A stretch of DNA of 64,000 nt from Aestuariispira insulae. Its GTDB lineage: Bacteria > Pseudomonadota > Alphaproteobacteria > UBA8366 > Aestuariispiraceae. This document shows, in pieces, positions 53,484 to 61,881 of the stretch; the stretch's first letter is position 1; every line of letters begins with the position of its first letter. The translations under genes were made by a program, and so were the position numbers. The notes under the pieces are model-generated. The model was not told the DNA's origin. It was given only the letters and a program-made list of their open reading frames with translations, and searched no databases. The stretch is from assembly GCF_003385955.1 (NCBI RefSeq), contig NZ_QRDW01000001.1, positions 310,001-374,000 of the forward strand. The letters run 5' to 3'.

Positions 53484-55340
53484 ATGCGATTCCGTGAAAA
53501 AATTGCCTTTCAGCAAGCACGCTGGGTCCTTGTGACCGCATTCATCCTGGGCATTCTGCTCAGTTCCTTGCAAATCGCCTGGGATCTGCGCAATGAGCAG
53601 GAGGAAATCAACAACACGGTCAATCAGGTTCTTGGCACTGTAAAAGCATCCGCAGCACAAGCCGCCTATGGCCTCAACAATCAGTTGGCACAACAGGTCT
53701 TGAACGGCCTGCTGGAATATCGACCGGTCACCAGCGGTGCTATTTTTGCCCGCATCGACAATGAAATCATCGAAAAACTGGCCAGCATCGACCGGTCCCA
53801 TCCTCAAAGCGAATTGCAGTGGCTCGCCAACATCCTGGTGCCACAGCGCAAGCATTATCAGGTTGAACTTCTCAATCCGGATAATGGCCAGGTGATCGGT
53901 GAATTACAGGTTTCCATCGACCCCAATGTTGTTGCGGAGAGTTTTCTGGACCGCTTGTTGCTGGTCGTTTTAACGACCATTATCTGGACGGTTGTGATTT
54001 CCGTATTGTTATTGGTCCTGTTCTACTTTTCCCTGACACGGGCCTTGCTTCAAACTGCCGACAGCCTATCAGCGATTGATCCCGCCAACCCGGGCAAATC
54101 CCAGATCCCGACCCCATACGGCCATCGATCCAATGAATTTGGCAAACTGATCAATGACATCAACAGGATGCTGAACCGTTTCGGCAAGGCCATTGAACAG
54201 CGGGGGGAAATTGAGAACCGACTGCGGGAGAGCGAAGAGAAATTCCGGACCTTGTTCAGCAAATCCCCAGCCGCCATGTCCCTGAAAGATTCAGAGGGAC
54301 GCTTTGTCATGGTCAACCAAGCTTTTGAGGAACTGTATTCCAAATCAGCCTCAGACGTGATCGGCCATGAAAGCCAATTGATCAGCGGACTGCCCGAACC
54401 GGACAAATGCCGTCAGATGGAACTGGCGGTTTTAAATGAGAACCGCACGATCGACAGCGAACTGGAATATTCTATCGGCAATAATCAAAACAAAACCATT
54501 TTAATGGTGATGTTCCCGATCAATATCGTTCAGGGCATGCCAAGCTATGTCGGCTGTATCAGCCTGGATATTTCCGCCAGAAAAAACCTGGAGCGCGCAT
54601 TGCGCAGCGCTAAGGAAGAAGCCGAATTTGCCAACCGCGCCAAAAGTACTTTCCTGGCCAATATGAGTCATGAGCTGCGTACCCCGCTCAATTCAATCAT
54701 CGGCTATTCCAATCTTATGCAGGAACAGTTGTTTGGCACGGTCTCCAACCCCCGTTATGAAGAATATATCGACTATATACATCAGTCCGGTGTCCATCTG
54801 TTAGAGGTCATCAACGACATCCTGGATCTTTCTAAGATTGAGGCCGGTGCAATGGAGCTGTCCGAAGAAACGATCGATCTCACAAAATTGGTGGATGACT
54901 GTTTGCGCATGGTCGCAGCAAAAGCCCAAGCCGGAAATCTAAAGATCTCGAACCATGTGGCTGACGATTGCCCACATTTGATGGGTGACAAATTGAGGAT
55001 CAAGCAAATCCTGCTCAACCTATTGTCAAATGCCATCAAATTCACGCCGGCGGGCGGAGAGATCTCCATCGAAACCGAGGTAAAGGACGGGACCATCAGC
55101 CTGAATGTCACCGATACCGGCATTGGCATCAGTGAAGGCGATTTGGAAAAAGTGCTCGACCCCTTCGTGCAGGTCGATGACATCCTGTCGCGTAGCCATG
55201 AAGGAAGCGGTCTGGGTCTGGCCCTTGTGCGGAATTTCATGGAACAACATCACGGCAGCGTTCGCATCGAAAGCGCCATTCACCAGGGAACCAAGGTAAT
55301 CCTCTCCTTCCCAGCCAACAGAACAATTACGGATCAATAG
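53484..55340 (+). CDS. Membrane sensor histidine kinase (HAMP-PAS)
   Basis: The 618-residue protein has two membrane helices (about 12-32 and 158-183) flanking a 125-residue periplasmic sensor domain, a HAMP region, a PAS domain (about 250-365), HisKA with the phosphoacceptor His396 in MSHELRTPLNS, and a HATPase domain with NAIKFTPAGGE and DTGIGIS. GGGAGA precedes the ATG at 53484. No response regulator is adjacent. The HisKA is orthodox, so phosphotransfer to an unlinked regulator is expected. Confidence 0.94.
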   Translation: MRFREKIAFQQARWVLVTAFILGILLSSLQIAWDLRNEQEEINNTVNQVLGTVKASAAQAAYGLNNQLAQQVLNGLLEYRPVTSGAIFARIDNEIIEKLASIDRSHPQSELQWLANILVPQRKHYQVELLNPDNGQVIGELQVSIDPNVVAESFLDRLLLVVLTTIIWTVVISVLLLVLFYFSLTRALLQTADSLSAIDPANPGKSQIPTPYGHRSNEFGKLINDINRMLNRFGKAIEQRGEIENRLRESEEKFRTLFSKSPAAMSLKDSEGRFVMVNQAFEELYSKSASDVIGHESQLISGLPEPDKCRQMELAVLNENRTIDSELEYSIGNNQNKTILMVMFPINIVQGMPSYVGCISLDISARKNLERALRSAKEEAEFANRAKSTFLANMSHELRTPLNSIIGYSNLMQEQLFGTVSNPRYEEYIDYIHQSGVHLLEVINDILDLSKIEAGAMELSEETIDLTKLVDDCLRMVAAKAQAGNLKISNHVADDCPHLMGDKLRIKQILLNLLSNAIKFTPAGGEISIETEVKDGTISLNVTDTGIGISEGDLEKVLDPFVQVDDILSRSHEGSGLGLALVRNFMEQHHGSVRIESAIHQGTKVILSFPANRTITDQ

Positions 55341-55409
55341 GATAGTGTTAATCTTTGGGAAAGAATAAATGATTAGACTTTCCACACCAGCGCGTTAACG
55401 GGATAGCGC

Positions 55410-57335
55410 ATGACCAAAGGGCGATTTCAAACTCAGACTCTGACCGGCAAGTTTCTCTTGCTGGCCCTGCCGCCTATGATTTTCAGCGCGGCAATTTATC
55501 TGGTCGCGTTGAGTTGGTTCCAGGCCCGTACGATCCACGAAACAGAACGTCAAATCACTGTCGCCATGGCCCAGCGCTATGCGGATATCCTGTCCCGTCC
55601 CATCTGGAACCTGGAAGAGGAAACCACCTCGGAAATTTTGGACTCTCTCGTCAATGAACCGGAAACATTGTGCATCCAATTGGCGGAAGTGATTGGATTG
55701 GAAGGCCCGGCCGAACGCGGCGAGTGTGGCAATGAAAGCGAGTTGCAGACGATCAGCGCCTCTGCCTCGATCGTGTTCACCCAGGGACGGGTGCGCGAGA
55801 ATATCGGATCCCTCTACCTGGTCCGGGAATTCAAAGGACAACCGGTCAATATTCTGAAATTGATCGCGCCGCAGATCATTCTGACGGTGATCGTAATTGG
55901 CGTCCTGATTATCTTTGCTTTCTACGGTTTCCGCCGTTCGGTGACAGCGCCCCTGGATGAAATCCAGCATTCCCTGCTAGCCTATGAGGAGACCGGTAAA
56001 CGCGAAGCCGTAAAATGGAGCAGCACGGATGAACTGGGCCGGTTCGTAGAAGCTTATAACGCTTCGCTCGCGCGGCAGGAAGCCAGTGAGATGGCTCTGC
56101 GCAAACAGCTGACTTTGACCCGCACCCTATTAAACACGGTGCCCAACCCTGTCGCGTTCCTGAACCCCGATTTCACCCTGCGCGGTTGCAACGAGAGCTT
56201 TACAGCCTTGTTTGGCATTCAGGATGAACATGATATCGGCCTGCCGATCAGTGACCTGATGCAAACCAACCCCTGGGCCTCTCTGCCGGAGGATATAGAC
56301 CAGGCATTTTCCTCCAACACCGAGCGGACACCGGTATACAGCCTTGAAACTATGGTTAAGGATCGGCTCGGTAAGGAACGGTTTGTGATTTTCTCCACAA
56401 GTGCCTTGCGCGGCCAGGACGGCCGGATCAACAGCCTGGTTTCGGTTATGCAGGACATTACCGAGCGAAAAGATTCCGAGGTTGAATTGCAGAGGGCAAA
56501 AGAATCCGCAGAAAGCGCCCTTGCCGAACTGAAGGTTGCTCAGGATAACCTGATCCAAAGTGAAAAAATGGCAAGTTTGGGCAGCCTCGTGGCCGGTATC
56601 TCACATGAAATCAATACGCCGGTGGGAAGCTCGATCACCGTTGCCTCATCGATCAGTGAGAAAACGAGCGATTTCAAAACCCTCTTGGAAACAGGGAAGG
56701 TCCGAAAATCAGATCTGACGCAATATCTCAATATGATGGCGGAAGCCTCGGAAATTTTGAATAACAGCCTGACAACCGCAGCAGAACTGGTCCATAGTTT
56801 TAAACAGGTCGCGGTTGATCAGACCACATCGAAAAGACGCCGTTTCAACCTGCGCCAGGTCCTGTCTGAAGTCACCGCCACCCTTCAGCCCGCAATCAAG
56901 AAAACGCCTCACAGCTTGGAGCTGGATCTGGACGAAAACATCGCCATGGACAGCTATCCCGGCCCCTTGGGACAGGTTTTGACCAATATTGTGAACAACG
57001 CGCTGCTGCACGCATTCGAAAGCAAGGATCGCGGCAATATCTTGGTCCAGAGCCGTATGGAAGGCGACAAACATGTGATGATCGAAATCCGCGACGATGG
57101 CTGTGGCATCCCCACAAACCATATCAAACGGATCTTTGATCCCTTCTTCACCACCAAAATGGGAACCGGTGGTACCGGGCTTGGCCTCAACGTCACATAT
57201 AATATCGTCACCAATCTTCTTGGCGGCAGTATCTCCGTGACCAGCCACGAAAACGAAGGCAGTCAGTTCCAGATCAAGATTCCCATCACAGCCCCTGTCC
57301 GATCCGATGAGGAAGAGGCGCAATATAACATCTGA
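55410..57335 (+). CDS. Membrane sensor histidine kinase (PAS, NtrB-like HisKA)
   Basis: This 641-residue kinase has two membrane helices (about 15-35 and 155-175), a periplasmic domain with two Cys (residues 88 and 106), a HAMP-like linker, a PAS domain (about 240-355), a HisKA with His399 in ISHEINTPVGSS, and a HATPase with NNALLHAF and DDGCGIP. The HisKA type is that of NtrB/DctB-like kinases. It lies 69 bases after the first kinase on the same strand; the pair may form one unit. Confidence 0.94.
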   Translation: MTKGRFQTQTLTGKFLLLALPPMIFSAAIYLVALSWFQARTIHETERQITVAMAQRYADILSRPIWNLEEETTSEILDSLVNEPETLCIQLAEVIGLEGPAERGECGNESELQTISASASIVFTQGRVRENIGSLYLVREFKGQPVNILKLIAPQIILTVIVIGVLIIFAFYGFRRSVTAPLDEIQHSLLAYEETGKREAVKWSSTDELGRFVEAYNASLARQEASEMALRKQLTLTRTLLNTVPNPVAFLNPDFTLRGCNESFTALFGIQDEHDIGLPISDLMQTNPWASLPEDIDQAFSSNTERTPVYSLETMVKDRLGKERFVIFSTSALRGQDGRINSLVSVMQDITERKDSEVELQRAKESAESALAELKVAQDNLIQSEKMASLGSLVAGISHEINTPVGSSITVASSISEKTSDFKTLLETGKVRKSDLTQYLNMMAEASEILNNSLTTAAELVHSFKQVAVDQTTSKRRRFNLRQVLSEVTATLQPAIKKTPHSLELDLDENIAMDSYPGPLGQVLTNIVNNALLHAFESKDRGNILVQSRMEGDKHVMIEIRDDGCGIPTNHIKRIFDPFFTTKMGTGGTGLGLNVTYNIVTNLLGGSISVTSHENEGSQFQIKIPITAPVRSDEEEAQYNI

Positions 57336-57406
57336 CCGCCAGCCCAGGACCGACGGTCAGCACAAATCCAATGTGAAACAAGAAATAGTGAACCCGCTCC
57401 CGGAAC

Positions 57407-57952
57407 TCAGTTGGGGGCTATCCGTCTCGCGGCCATATTACTCTGAAGCTCCAGCTTTTCTTCCCGGGAAAGATATTGATCTGCCAGTGGCAGGACAACG
57501 GCCTCTTCCCAATTCGAATGGCGACGCAGCCCTTCGCTGAAGGCCCGTATATTGATCACCAGCCTTGTCGGGTTCGGTAGAGAATGCCCCCGTGCCAATA
57601 CTTCCAGATCCGACAGGATGAAGGAAACAAGGTCATCATCAAACTCATGTTCCTTGCGAAGCTGCTTGATGACCTTGCGGATCTGCGGAGCATAGTCTTC
57701 ATGGCGTTCCAGCAGAGGAAAAAGACTGTCTTCCTCATCCCGGATATGGCGCGGTAATTCATCGCGGAAAAAAGACATGGCCGACAGAAGCATCGCAGGC
57801 TCATTACCGGACGCAAAATCCTCAACCCTTTCAACCAGCGCATCACAGATTTTCATATGCCGCGCGTGATCCTCCCTGAACAGATCCAACGGTTCTATTA
57901 GATTTTGCCTTACGGCATGAGATGAAGGTTTCACAATGTTCATATTCGTCAT
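57407..57952 (-). CDS. Hemerythrin-domain protein
   Basis: The 181-residue protein is an HHE/hemerythrin-like four-helix protein. Metal ligands appear as His in DHARHMK, HIRDEEDSLFPLLER, KEHEFDDD and HSNWEEAVVLP. Such proteins bind a di-iron site and respond to oxygen, nitric oxide or iron. The start at 57952 (MTNMNIVKPS, with GGGGAAAAG upstream) is preferred to the one at 57991. It is divergent from the predicted Fur-regulated small RNA, whose Fur sites could also affect it. Confidence 0.9.
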   Translation of the reverse strand: MTNMNIVKPSSHAVRQNLIEPLDLFREDHARHMKICDALVERVEDFASGNEPAMLLSAMSFFRDELPRHIRDEEDSLFPLLERHEDYAPQIRKVIKQLRKEHEFDDDLVSFILSDLEVLARGHSLPNPTRLVINIRAFSEGLRRHSNWEEAVVLPLADQYLSREEKLELQSNMAARRIAPN

Positions 57953-58105
57953 GACCGGCTTTTCCCCATTTCTATTGGAGCAATTTGGCAAATTTATGCC
58001 GGTCTAAAACGAAGCGCCATGATCTATCTCAATACCCCAGACCTGTTCTCGTCCGGCCTTCCCCCTTACTTTTTGTCGAGTACCGTAGAAGTTCGGCATC
58101 TAGGA

Positions 58106-58135
58106 AATTGAAGAAAAACGTTTTTTTTCTCAATT
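58106..58135. repeat. AT-rich inverted repeat
   Basis: AATTGAAGAAAAA (58106-58118) can pair with TTTTTTTTCTCAATT-type sequence ending at 58135, giving an imperfect AT hairpin that abuts the first Fur box. It may be a terminator for either side or an UP-like element. Its role is unclear. Confidence 0.4.
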
Positions 58136-58179
58136 AAGAATGATTTTCACTTGCACCCGCAATTGAGAACGATTATTAA
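58135..58179 (+). promoter_or_regulatory. Predicted Fur-controlled promoter
   Basis: The sigma-70 elements TTGCAC (58151-58156) and TATTAA (58174-58179) are 17 bases apart. Two Fur-box-like 7-1-7 sites lie at 58135-58149 (TAAGAATGATTTTCA) and 58164-58178 (TGAGAACGATTATTA), each matching 11 of 14 fixed positions of TGATAATnATTATCA. The second box covers the -10 and so fits repression. Confidence 0.7.
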
Positions 58180-58185
58180 TATCCC

Positions 58186-58338
58186 TGGTTGGAGGCGAAC
58201 GCACCTTATGAGTCCCCTCTTTGGCTGCTGTGCCCTCCCACCGTCTTTGTCCTGATGCCACATCGCAGTTTTCTGAGTTGTTTTGTGGCTTCGATCCTGA
58301 TCCAACTAACCCCCTGGCTTTTGCCAGGGGGCTTTTTT
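58186..58338 (+). ncRNA. Predicted Fur-regulated small RNA
   Basis: From the promoter above, transcription should start near 58186 and stop at the terminator at 58310-58338, giving an RNA of about 150 bases. It lies between a hemerythrin gene and fliJ, both on the other strand, so no protein gene explains the promoter and terminator. It contains C/U-rich stretches (CCCCTC at 58214-58219 and CCCTCCC at 58233-58239) that are complementary to Shine-Dalgarno sequences. A 15-codon open frame (58208-58255, MSPLFGCCALPPSLS) has GGAGG upstream. The predicted iron control makes it a functional analogue of RyhB, though sequence similarity is not claimed. Confidence 0.6.
58310..58338 (+). terminator. 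Rho-independent terminator
   Basis: A perfect 9-bp stem (58310-58318 with 58323-58331, CCCCCTGGC and complement, loop TTTT) is followed by CTTTTTTT. It points along the plus strand, and no protein gene lies upstream on that strand. Confidence 0.93.
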
Positions 58339-58351
58339 TCAATAAAACGGA

Positions 58352-58768
58352 TCATTGCGAGCGCCTGTGGCGCTCCATCCCCAATTCATCCAGCTCCTGC
58401 TGTTCCTTGTTTTTTTGATCCTGCATTTCCTGCTCTCGCCGGTTATCCCGCGTGATTTCTGCCTTCTTCAGTTCGGCAAAGGCTTCTGCTAGTTTATCGC
58501 GGGCATGTTCCAACAGTGGCTGCAGGGCACCGATCTTGCCATGGATCCTGACTTTCTCTGCCCTGGCCCAGTTTAGAAACCGAACATAGGCAACAGCATA
58601 TTCCGGTTGCTGACGAGCTGTATTTTTTTCCTCTTCGATCCTAAGATCGAGAGAAGCAATTTCAGCTATCAACCGGTCTTCTTCTTCCTGGATCACCTTT
58701 AGTTCGCGCCGCCGTTCGTCGACATCGAACTGATTGAGACGCACAAGGGTGTCGAGGGTTTTGCTCAC
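58352..58768 (-). CDS. fliJ: Flagellar export protein FliJ
   Basis: The 138-residue coiled-coil protein fits FliJ, a soluble part of the flagellar type III export apparatus that links the ATPase to the export gate. The N-terminal MSKTLDTLVRLNQFDVDERRRE and the long charged helices are typical. Its start overlaps the fliI stop by four bases. Confidence 0.88.
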   Translation of the reverse strand: MSKTLDTLVRLNQFDVDERRRELKVIQEEEDRLIAEIASLDLRIEEEKNTARQQPEYAVAYVRFLNWARAEKVRIHGKIGALQPLLEHARDKLAEAFAELKKAEITRDNRREQEMQDQKNKEQQELDELGMERHRRSQ

Positions 58769-60102
58769 GGATAGCTCATCCCGAGGATGTCAGACAATTC
58801 CTGATACCCCTGCTCCAACTCGGATCTCTCATTCACGCCTTGCCCAACAAAACCGTCAATCATCGGGAAGAAATGGATTGCTTCATCCACCAACGGATCT
58901 GAACCGCGGCGATAGGCCCCCAAACGAATTAGCTCGGCCATATCCTCATAGGCCGACAGCAATTGCCGGGCGCGATTAACGATTTCATTTTGGGTTTCGC
59001 TGTTGCAGTCCGGCATGCTTCTGGAAACACTGCGTAAAATATTGACCGCCGGATATCGATTTCGCTGCGCAATCGTCCGGTCCAGCACAATATGCCCGTC
59101 CAAAATCCCGCGCACCGCATCAGAAATCGGTTCGTTATGATCGTCACCTTCCACAAGAACGGTGAACAACCCGGTAATGCTGCCCTCAGCCGTTCCAGGC
59201 CCTGCCCGCTCCAGCAGTCTCGGCAGTTCGGAAAAGACGGTTGGGGTATACCCTTTGGTCGCTGGCGGCTCACCCGCGCTCAAACCAATCTCACGCTGCG
59301 CCATGGCAAAGCGGGTCACCGAATCCATCAGGCACAAGACATCGTTCCCGCGATCCCGGAAATATTCCGCCACCGCCATAGTCATATAAGCCGCTTCACG
59401 CCGCACCAAAGAGGATTCATCCGATGTCGACACCACAACCACACTGCGGGCCAACCCCTCTTCTCCTAGATCGTCCTGGATGAATTCCTGAACCTCGCGG
59501 CCACGCTCGCCGATCAGACCAATCACAATGACAGGTGCGCTGGAATAACGGGCCAGCATGGACATCAAAATAGATTTGCCGACACCGGATCCCGCGAAAA
59601 TCCCCATTCTCTGTCCTCGGCAACAGGTCAGGAACGTATTAAGAGCCCGGATTCCAAGATCAATCTTTTCGCCAACACGGTTTCGGGCATGGGCCGGCGG
59701 CGGGGAACTGCGCACCGGGTAGGCAAGATCACCCTGGCGCAAGGGCCCAGCATTATCAATCGGCTCACCAAAGGCATTGATCACACGCCCCAACCAACTG
59801 GGATCCGGCCGGATCACCGCTTCGCTTTCGGTCACTTCCACCCGTGCGCCAAGACCAACACCATCCAGCGTCCCATATGGCATGGCCAGGGCGGCACCTT
59901 CGCGGAACCCGACCACTTCGCAAGGAACAAAGCGGGATTCACGCGCCCGGATGAAACAACGATCTCCGATGGAAAGATGACCTTGAATGCCGCTGATCTG
60001 CACCAGCATGCCCTGAATGGCCGAAACCTTGCCATAGGTATATTGGTGGGGAACACGCTTAATATCCGCGCTGAGCTGATCAAGAATAGATACCATAGTC
60101 AT
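58765..60102 (-). CDS. fliI: Flagellum-specific ATPase FliI
   Basis: FliI (445 residues) is the ATPase of the flagellar export apparatus. The P-loop is GIFAGSGVGKSILM, Walker B is DVLCLMDSVTRFA, and the conserved GERGREV and GEPPATKGYTPTVF segments are present. It is coupled to fliJ and divergent from ctrA, a placement that is typical for many alphaproteobacteria. Confidence 0.97.
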   Translation of the reverse strand: MTMVSILDQLSADIKRVPHQYTYGKVSAIQGMLVQISGIQGHLSIGDRCFIRARESRFVPCEVVGFREGAALAMPYGTLDGVGLGARVEVTESEAVIRPDPSWLGRVINAFGEPIDNAGPLRQGDLAYPVRSSPPPAHARNRVGEKIDLGIRALNTFLTCCRGQRMGIFAGSGVGKSILMSMLARYSSAPVIVIGLIGERGREVQEFIQDDLGEEGLARSVVVVSTSDESSLVRREAAYMTMAVAEYFRDRGNDVLCLMDSVTRFAMAQREIGLSAGEPPATKGYTPTVFSELPRLLERAGPGTAEGSITGLFTVLVEGDDHNEPISDAVRGILDGHIVLDRTIAQRNRYPAVNILRSVSRSMPDCNSETQNEIVNRARQLLSAYEDMAELIRLGAYRRGSDPLVDEAIHFFPMIDGFVGQGVNERSELEQGYQELSDILGMSYP

Positions 60103-60222
60103 CCATTATCACGTGGTTGATCCGCATTCAAATCCCCATGCAAAATTCACGAATTGATTGCGCAAAAATCGCCGAAACATCCATAGGTGACAGACTTGTG
60201 ATGATAATAAAGCATTTTTCTT

Positions 60223-60236
60223 TTAACCTTTATTAA
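60223..60236. promoter_or_regulatory. CtrA-like half-sites upstream of ctrA
   Basis: TTAACC at 60223-60228 and TTAA at 60233-60236 are spaced by six bases, one base short of the standard TTAA-N7-TTAA. It lies about 55 bases before the ctrA start, within the divergent fliI-ctrA gap of 185 bases. Autoregulation is plausible but the spacing weakens the case. Confidence 0.4.
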
Positions 60237-60287
60237 CAGAATGTGCTTTAATAGAGATGGGTAACTTAAGGTACAGGGGAACCAGCT

Positions 60288-60998
60288 ATGCGGATACTGC
60301 TAGTAGAAGACGACCAGGCGACCGCTCAAAGCATACGCCTTACCCTGAAGTCGGAAGGATATGTTGTCGACACCGCAGAACTTGGTGAAGACGGCCTGGA
60401 GATCGGAAAAATATATGATTACGATCTCATTATCCTCGACCTCATTCTACCGGATATCGACGGTTACGAAGTGTTACGGCGACTTCGTGATGCACGGGTT
60501 GAGACGCCTATTCTTATTCTCTCAGGCCTGACTGAGCTGGACAACAAGGTCAAAGGGCTCGGTTTCGGCGCGGATGATTATCTGACGAAGCCATTTCATA
60601 AGCAGGAACTTCTGGCCCGCATTCAGGCAATCATCAGGCGCTCCAAAGGCCATTCACAATCCATGATTAAAACCGGTGACCTGATGGTCAACCTGGACAC
60701 CCGTTCTGTGGATGTCTGCGGCAAGCCGGTCCATCTGACCGGCAAGGAATACGGGATTCTTGAGTTGCTGGCGCTGCGCAAAGGCACCACCTTGACCAAG
60801 GAAATGTTCCTAAACCACCTGTATGGTGGCATGGACGAACCCGAAGCCAAGATTATTGATGTTTTTGTCTGTAAGCTGCGCAAAAAACTGGCCAATGCGG
60901 CCGGTGGCACCAATTATATTGAAACCGTCTGGGGACGCGGCTACGTGTTGCGCGATCCACATGACGGCAGTATGGAACATTCAGCTGCAGCAAGCTGA
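60288..60998 (+). CDS. ctrA: Cell-cycle response regulator CtrA
   Basis: The 236-residue protein is CtrA, the master OmpR-type regulator of alphaproteobacterial motility and cell cycle. The phosphoacceptor is Asp51 in [13 protein letters not shown], and the highly conserved C-terminal winged helix has [17 protein letters not shown] and [16 protein letters not shown] with [17 protein letters not shown] precedes the ATG. It is next to the flagellar genes and the chemotaxis cluster, and a bidirectional terminator follows. Confidence 0.97.
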   Translation: MRILLVEDDQATAQSIRLTLKSEGYVVDTAELGEDGLEIGKIYDYDLIILDLILPDIDGYEVLRRLRDARVETPILILSGLTELDNKVKGLGFGADDYLTKPFHKQELLARIQAIIRRSKGHSQSMIKTGDLMVNLDTRSVDVCGKPVHLTGKEYGILELLALRKGTTLTKEMFLNHLYGGMDEPEAKIIDVFVCKLRKKLANAAGGTNYIETVWGRGYVLRDPHDGSMEHSAAAS

Positions 60999-61004
60999 CG
61001 AAAC

Positions 61005-61037
61005 AAAAAACCGCCGGATCATCCGGCGGTTTTTTTT
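61005..61037. terminator. Bidirectional terminator between ctrA and cheR
   Basis: A 7-bp GC stem (61011-61017 with 61023-61029, CCGCCGG and complement, loop ATCAT) is flanked by an A6 tract and a T8 tract. It ends ctrA on the plus strand and cheR on the minus strand. Confidence 0.92.
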
Positions 61038-61053
61038 GGGGAAATCCATCCGG

Positions 61054-61881
61054 TCAGAATTCAACGTCACTGTTGCTCAGCTGATAAACGCCACGGCGAC
61101 CTTGGACCGGCTTGAAACTGTCGGTAACGCCCAGAACCGTTTCTGCGCCCCCCAACAACAATGCGCCATCCTTCGGCATCTGGCGGGCAACCCCGTCCAA
61201 TACCTTTTTCTTGGTTTCCTGATCAAAATAGATCAAGACGTTGCGACAAAAGACAACATCGAACGTCCCCAAAGCCGAGGGCGATTCAAGCAAATTGAAT
61301 TCACGGAATTGCACCATTGAGCGAATCCCCGCATCCAACTGCCATTTGTCCCCTGTTTGGCGGAAATACTTCACCAAAATGGTAATCGGCAGGCCGCGCT
61401 GCACCTCAAACTGGGTATAGAGCCCGGTCTTGGCCTTATCCAACATTTCCACGGAAATGTCAGTCGCAAGGATCTCAATCCGCCAGCCCATCAGTTTCGA
61501 TCCCAATTCCTTCAGGATCATGGCCAGGGAATAAGGCTCCTGTCCGCCGGAACAAGCCGCACACCAGATACGGATTCGCTTACTGTCCTGGCGCCCTTCC
61601 ATCAATTTCGGCAAAAGCACATCCCGGAACAGATCAAAAGGCTTTTGATCCCGGAAAAAAAGCGTCTCGTTGGTGGTCATGGCCTCGGTAATGTCGCCCA
61701 TGACATTTTCGTCACGCTTTCTGCGCACCACATCCGCCAGTTCTTCCAGGCCTTTCAAACCATGTTTCCTGGCAACAGGCATCAGCCGGGTTTCCAGCAG
61801 ATACGCCTTATCCTTGCCAAGGACCAGGCCCGAGCGATCTTTCAACATGCTGGCAAGCAGGTCAAAATCCTCTACCTTCAT
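61054..61881 (-). CDS. cheR: Chemotaxis methyltransferase CheR
   Basis: CheR (275 residues) methylates Glu residues on chemoreceptors. The N-terminal helical domain is followed by the SAM-binding domain with RIRIWCAACSGGQEPYSLAM and ILATDIS, and VVFCRNVLIYFD. It is last of cheA-cheY-cheB-cheR on the minus strand, overlapping cheB by four bases. Confidence 0.97.
   Translation of the reverse strand: MKVEDFDLLASMLKDRSGLVLGKDKAYLLETRLMPVARKHGLKGLEELADVVRRKRDENVMGDITEAMTTNETLFFRDQKPFDLFRDVLLPKLMEGRQDSKRIRIWCAACSGGQEPYSLAMILKELGSKLMGWRIEILATDISVEMLDKAKTGLYTQFEVQRGLPITILVKYFRQTGDKWQLDAGIRSMVQFREFNLLESPSALGTFDVVFCRNVLIYFDQETKKKVLDGVARQMPKDGALLLGGAETVLGVTDSFKPVQGRRGVYQLSNSDVEF

Noticed and set aside
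60223-60236. A canonical CtrA box upstream of ctrA.
   Set aside because: The spacer is six, not seven bases, so it is listed with low confidence only.
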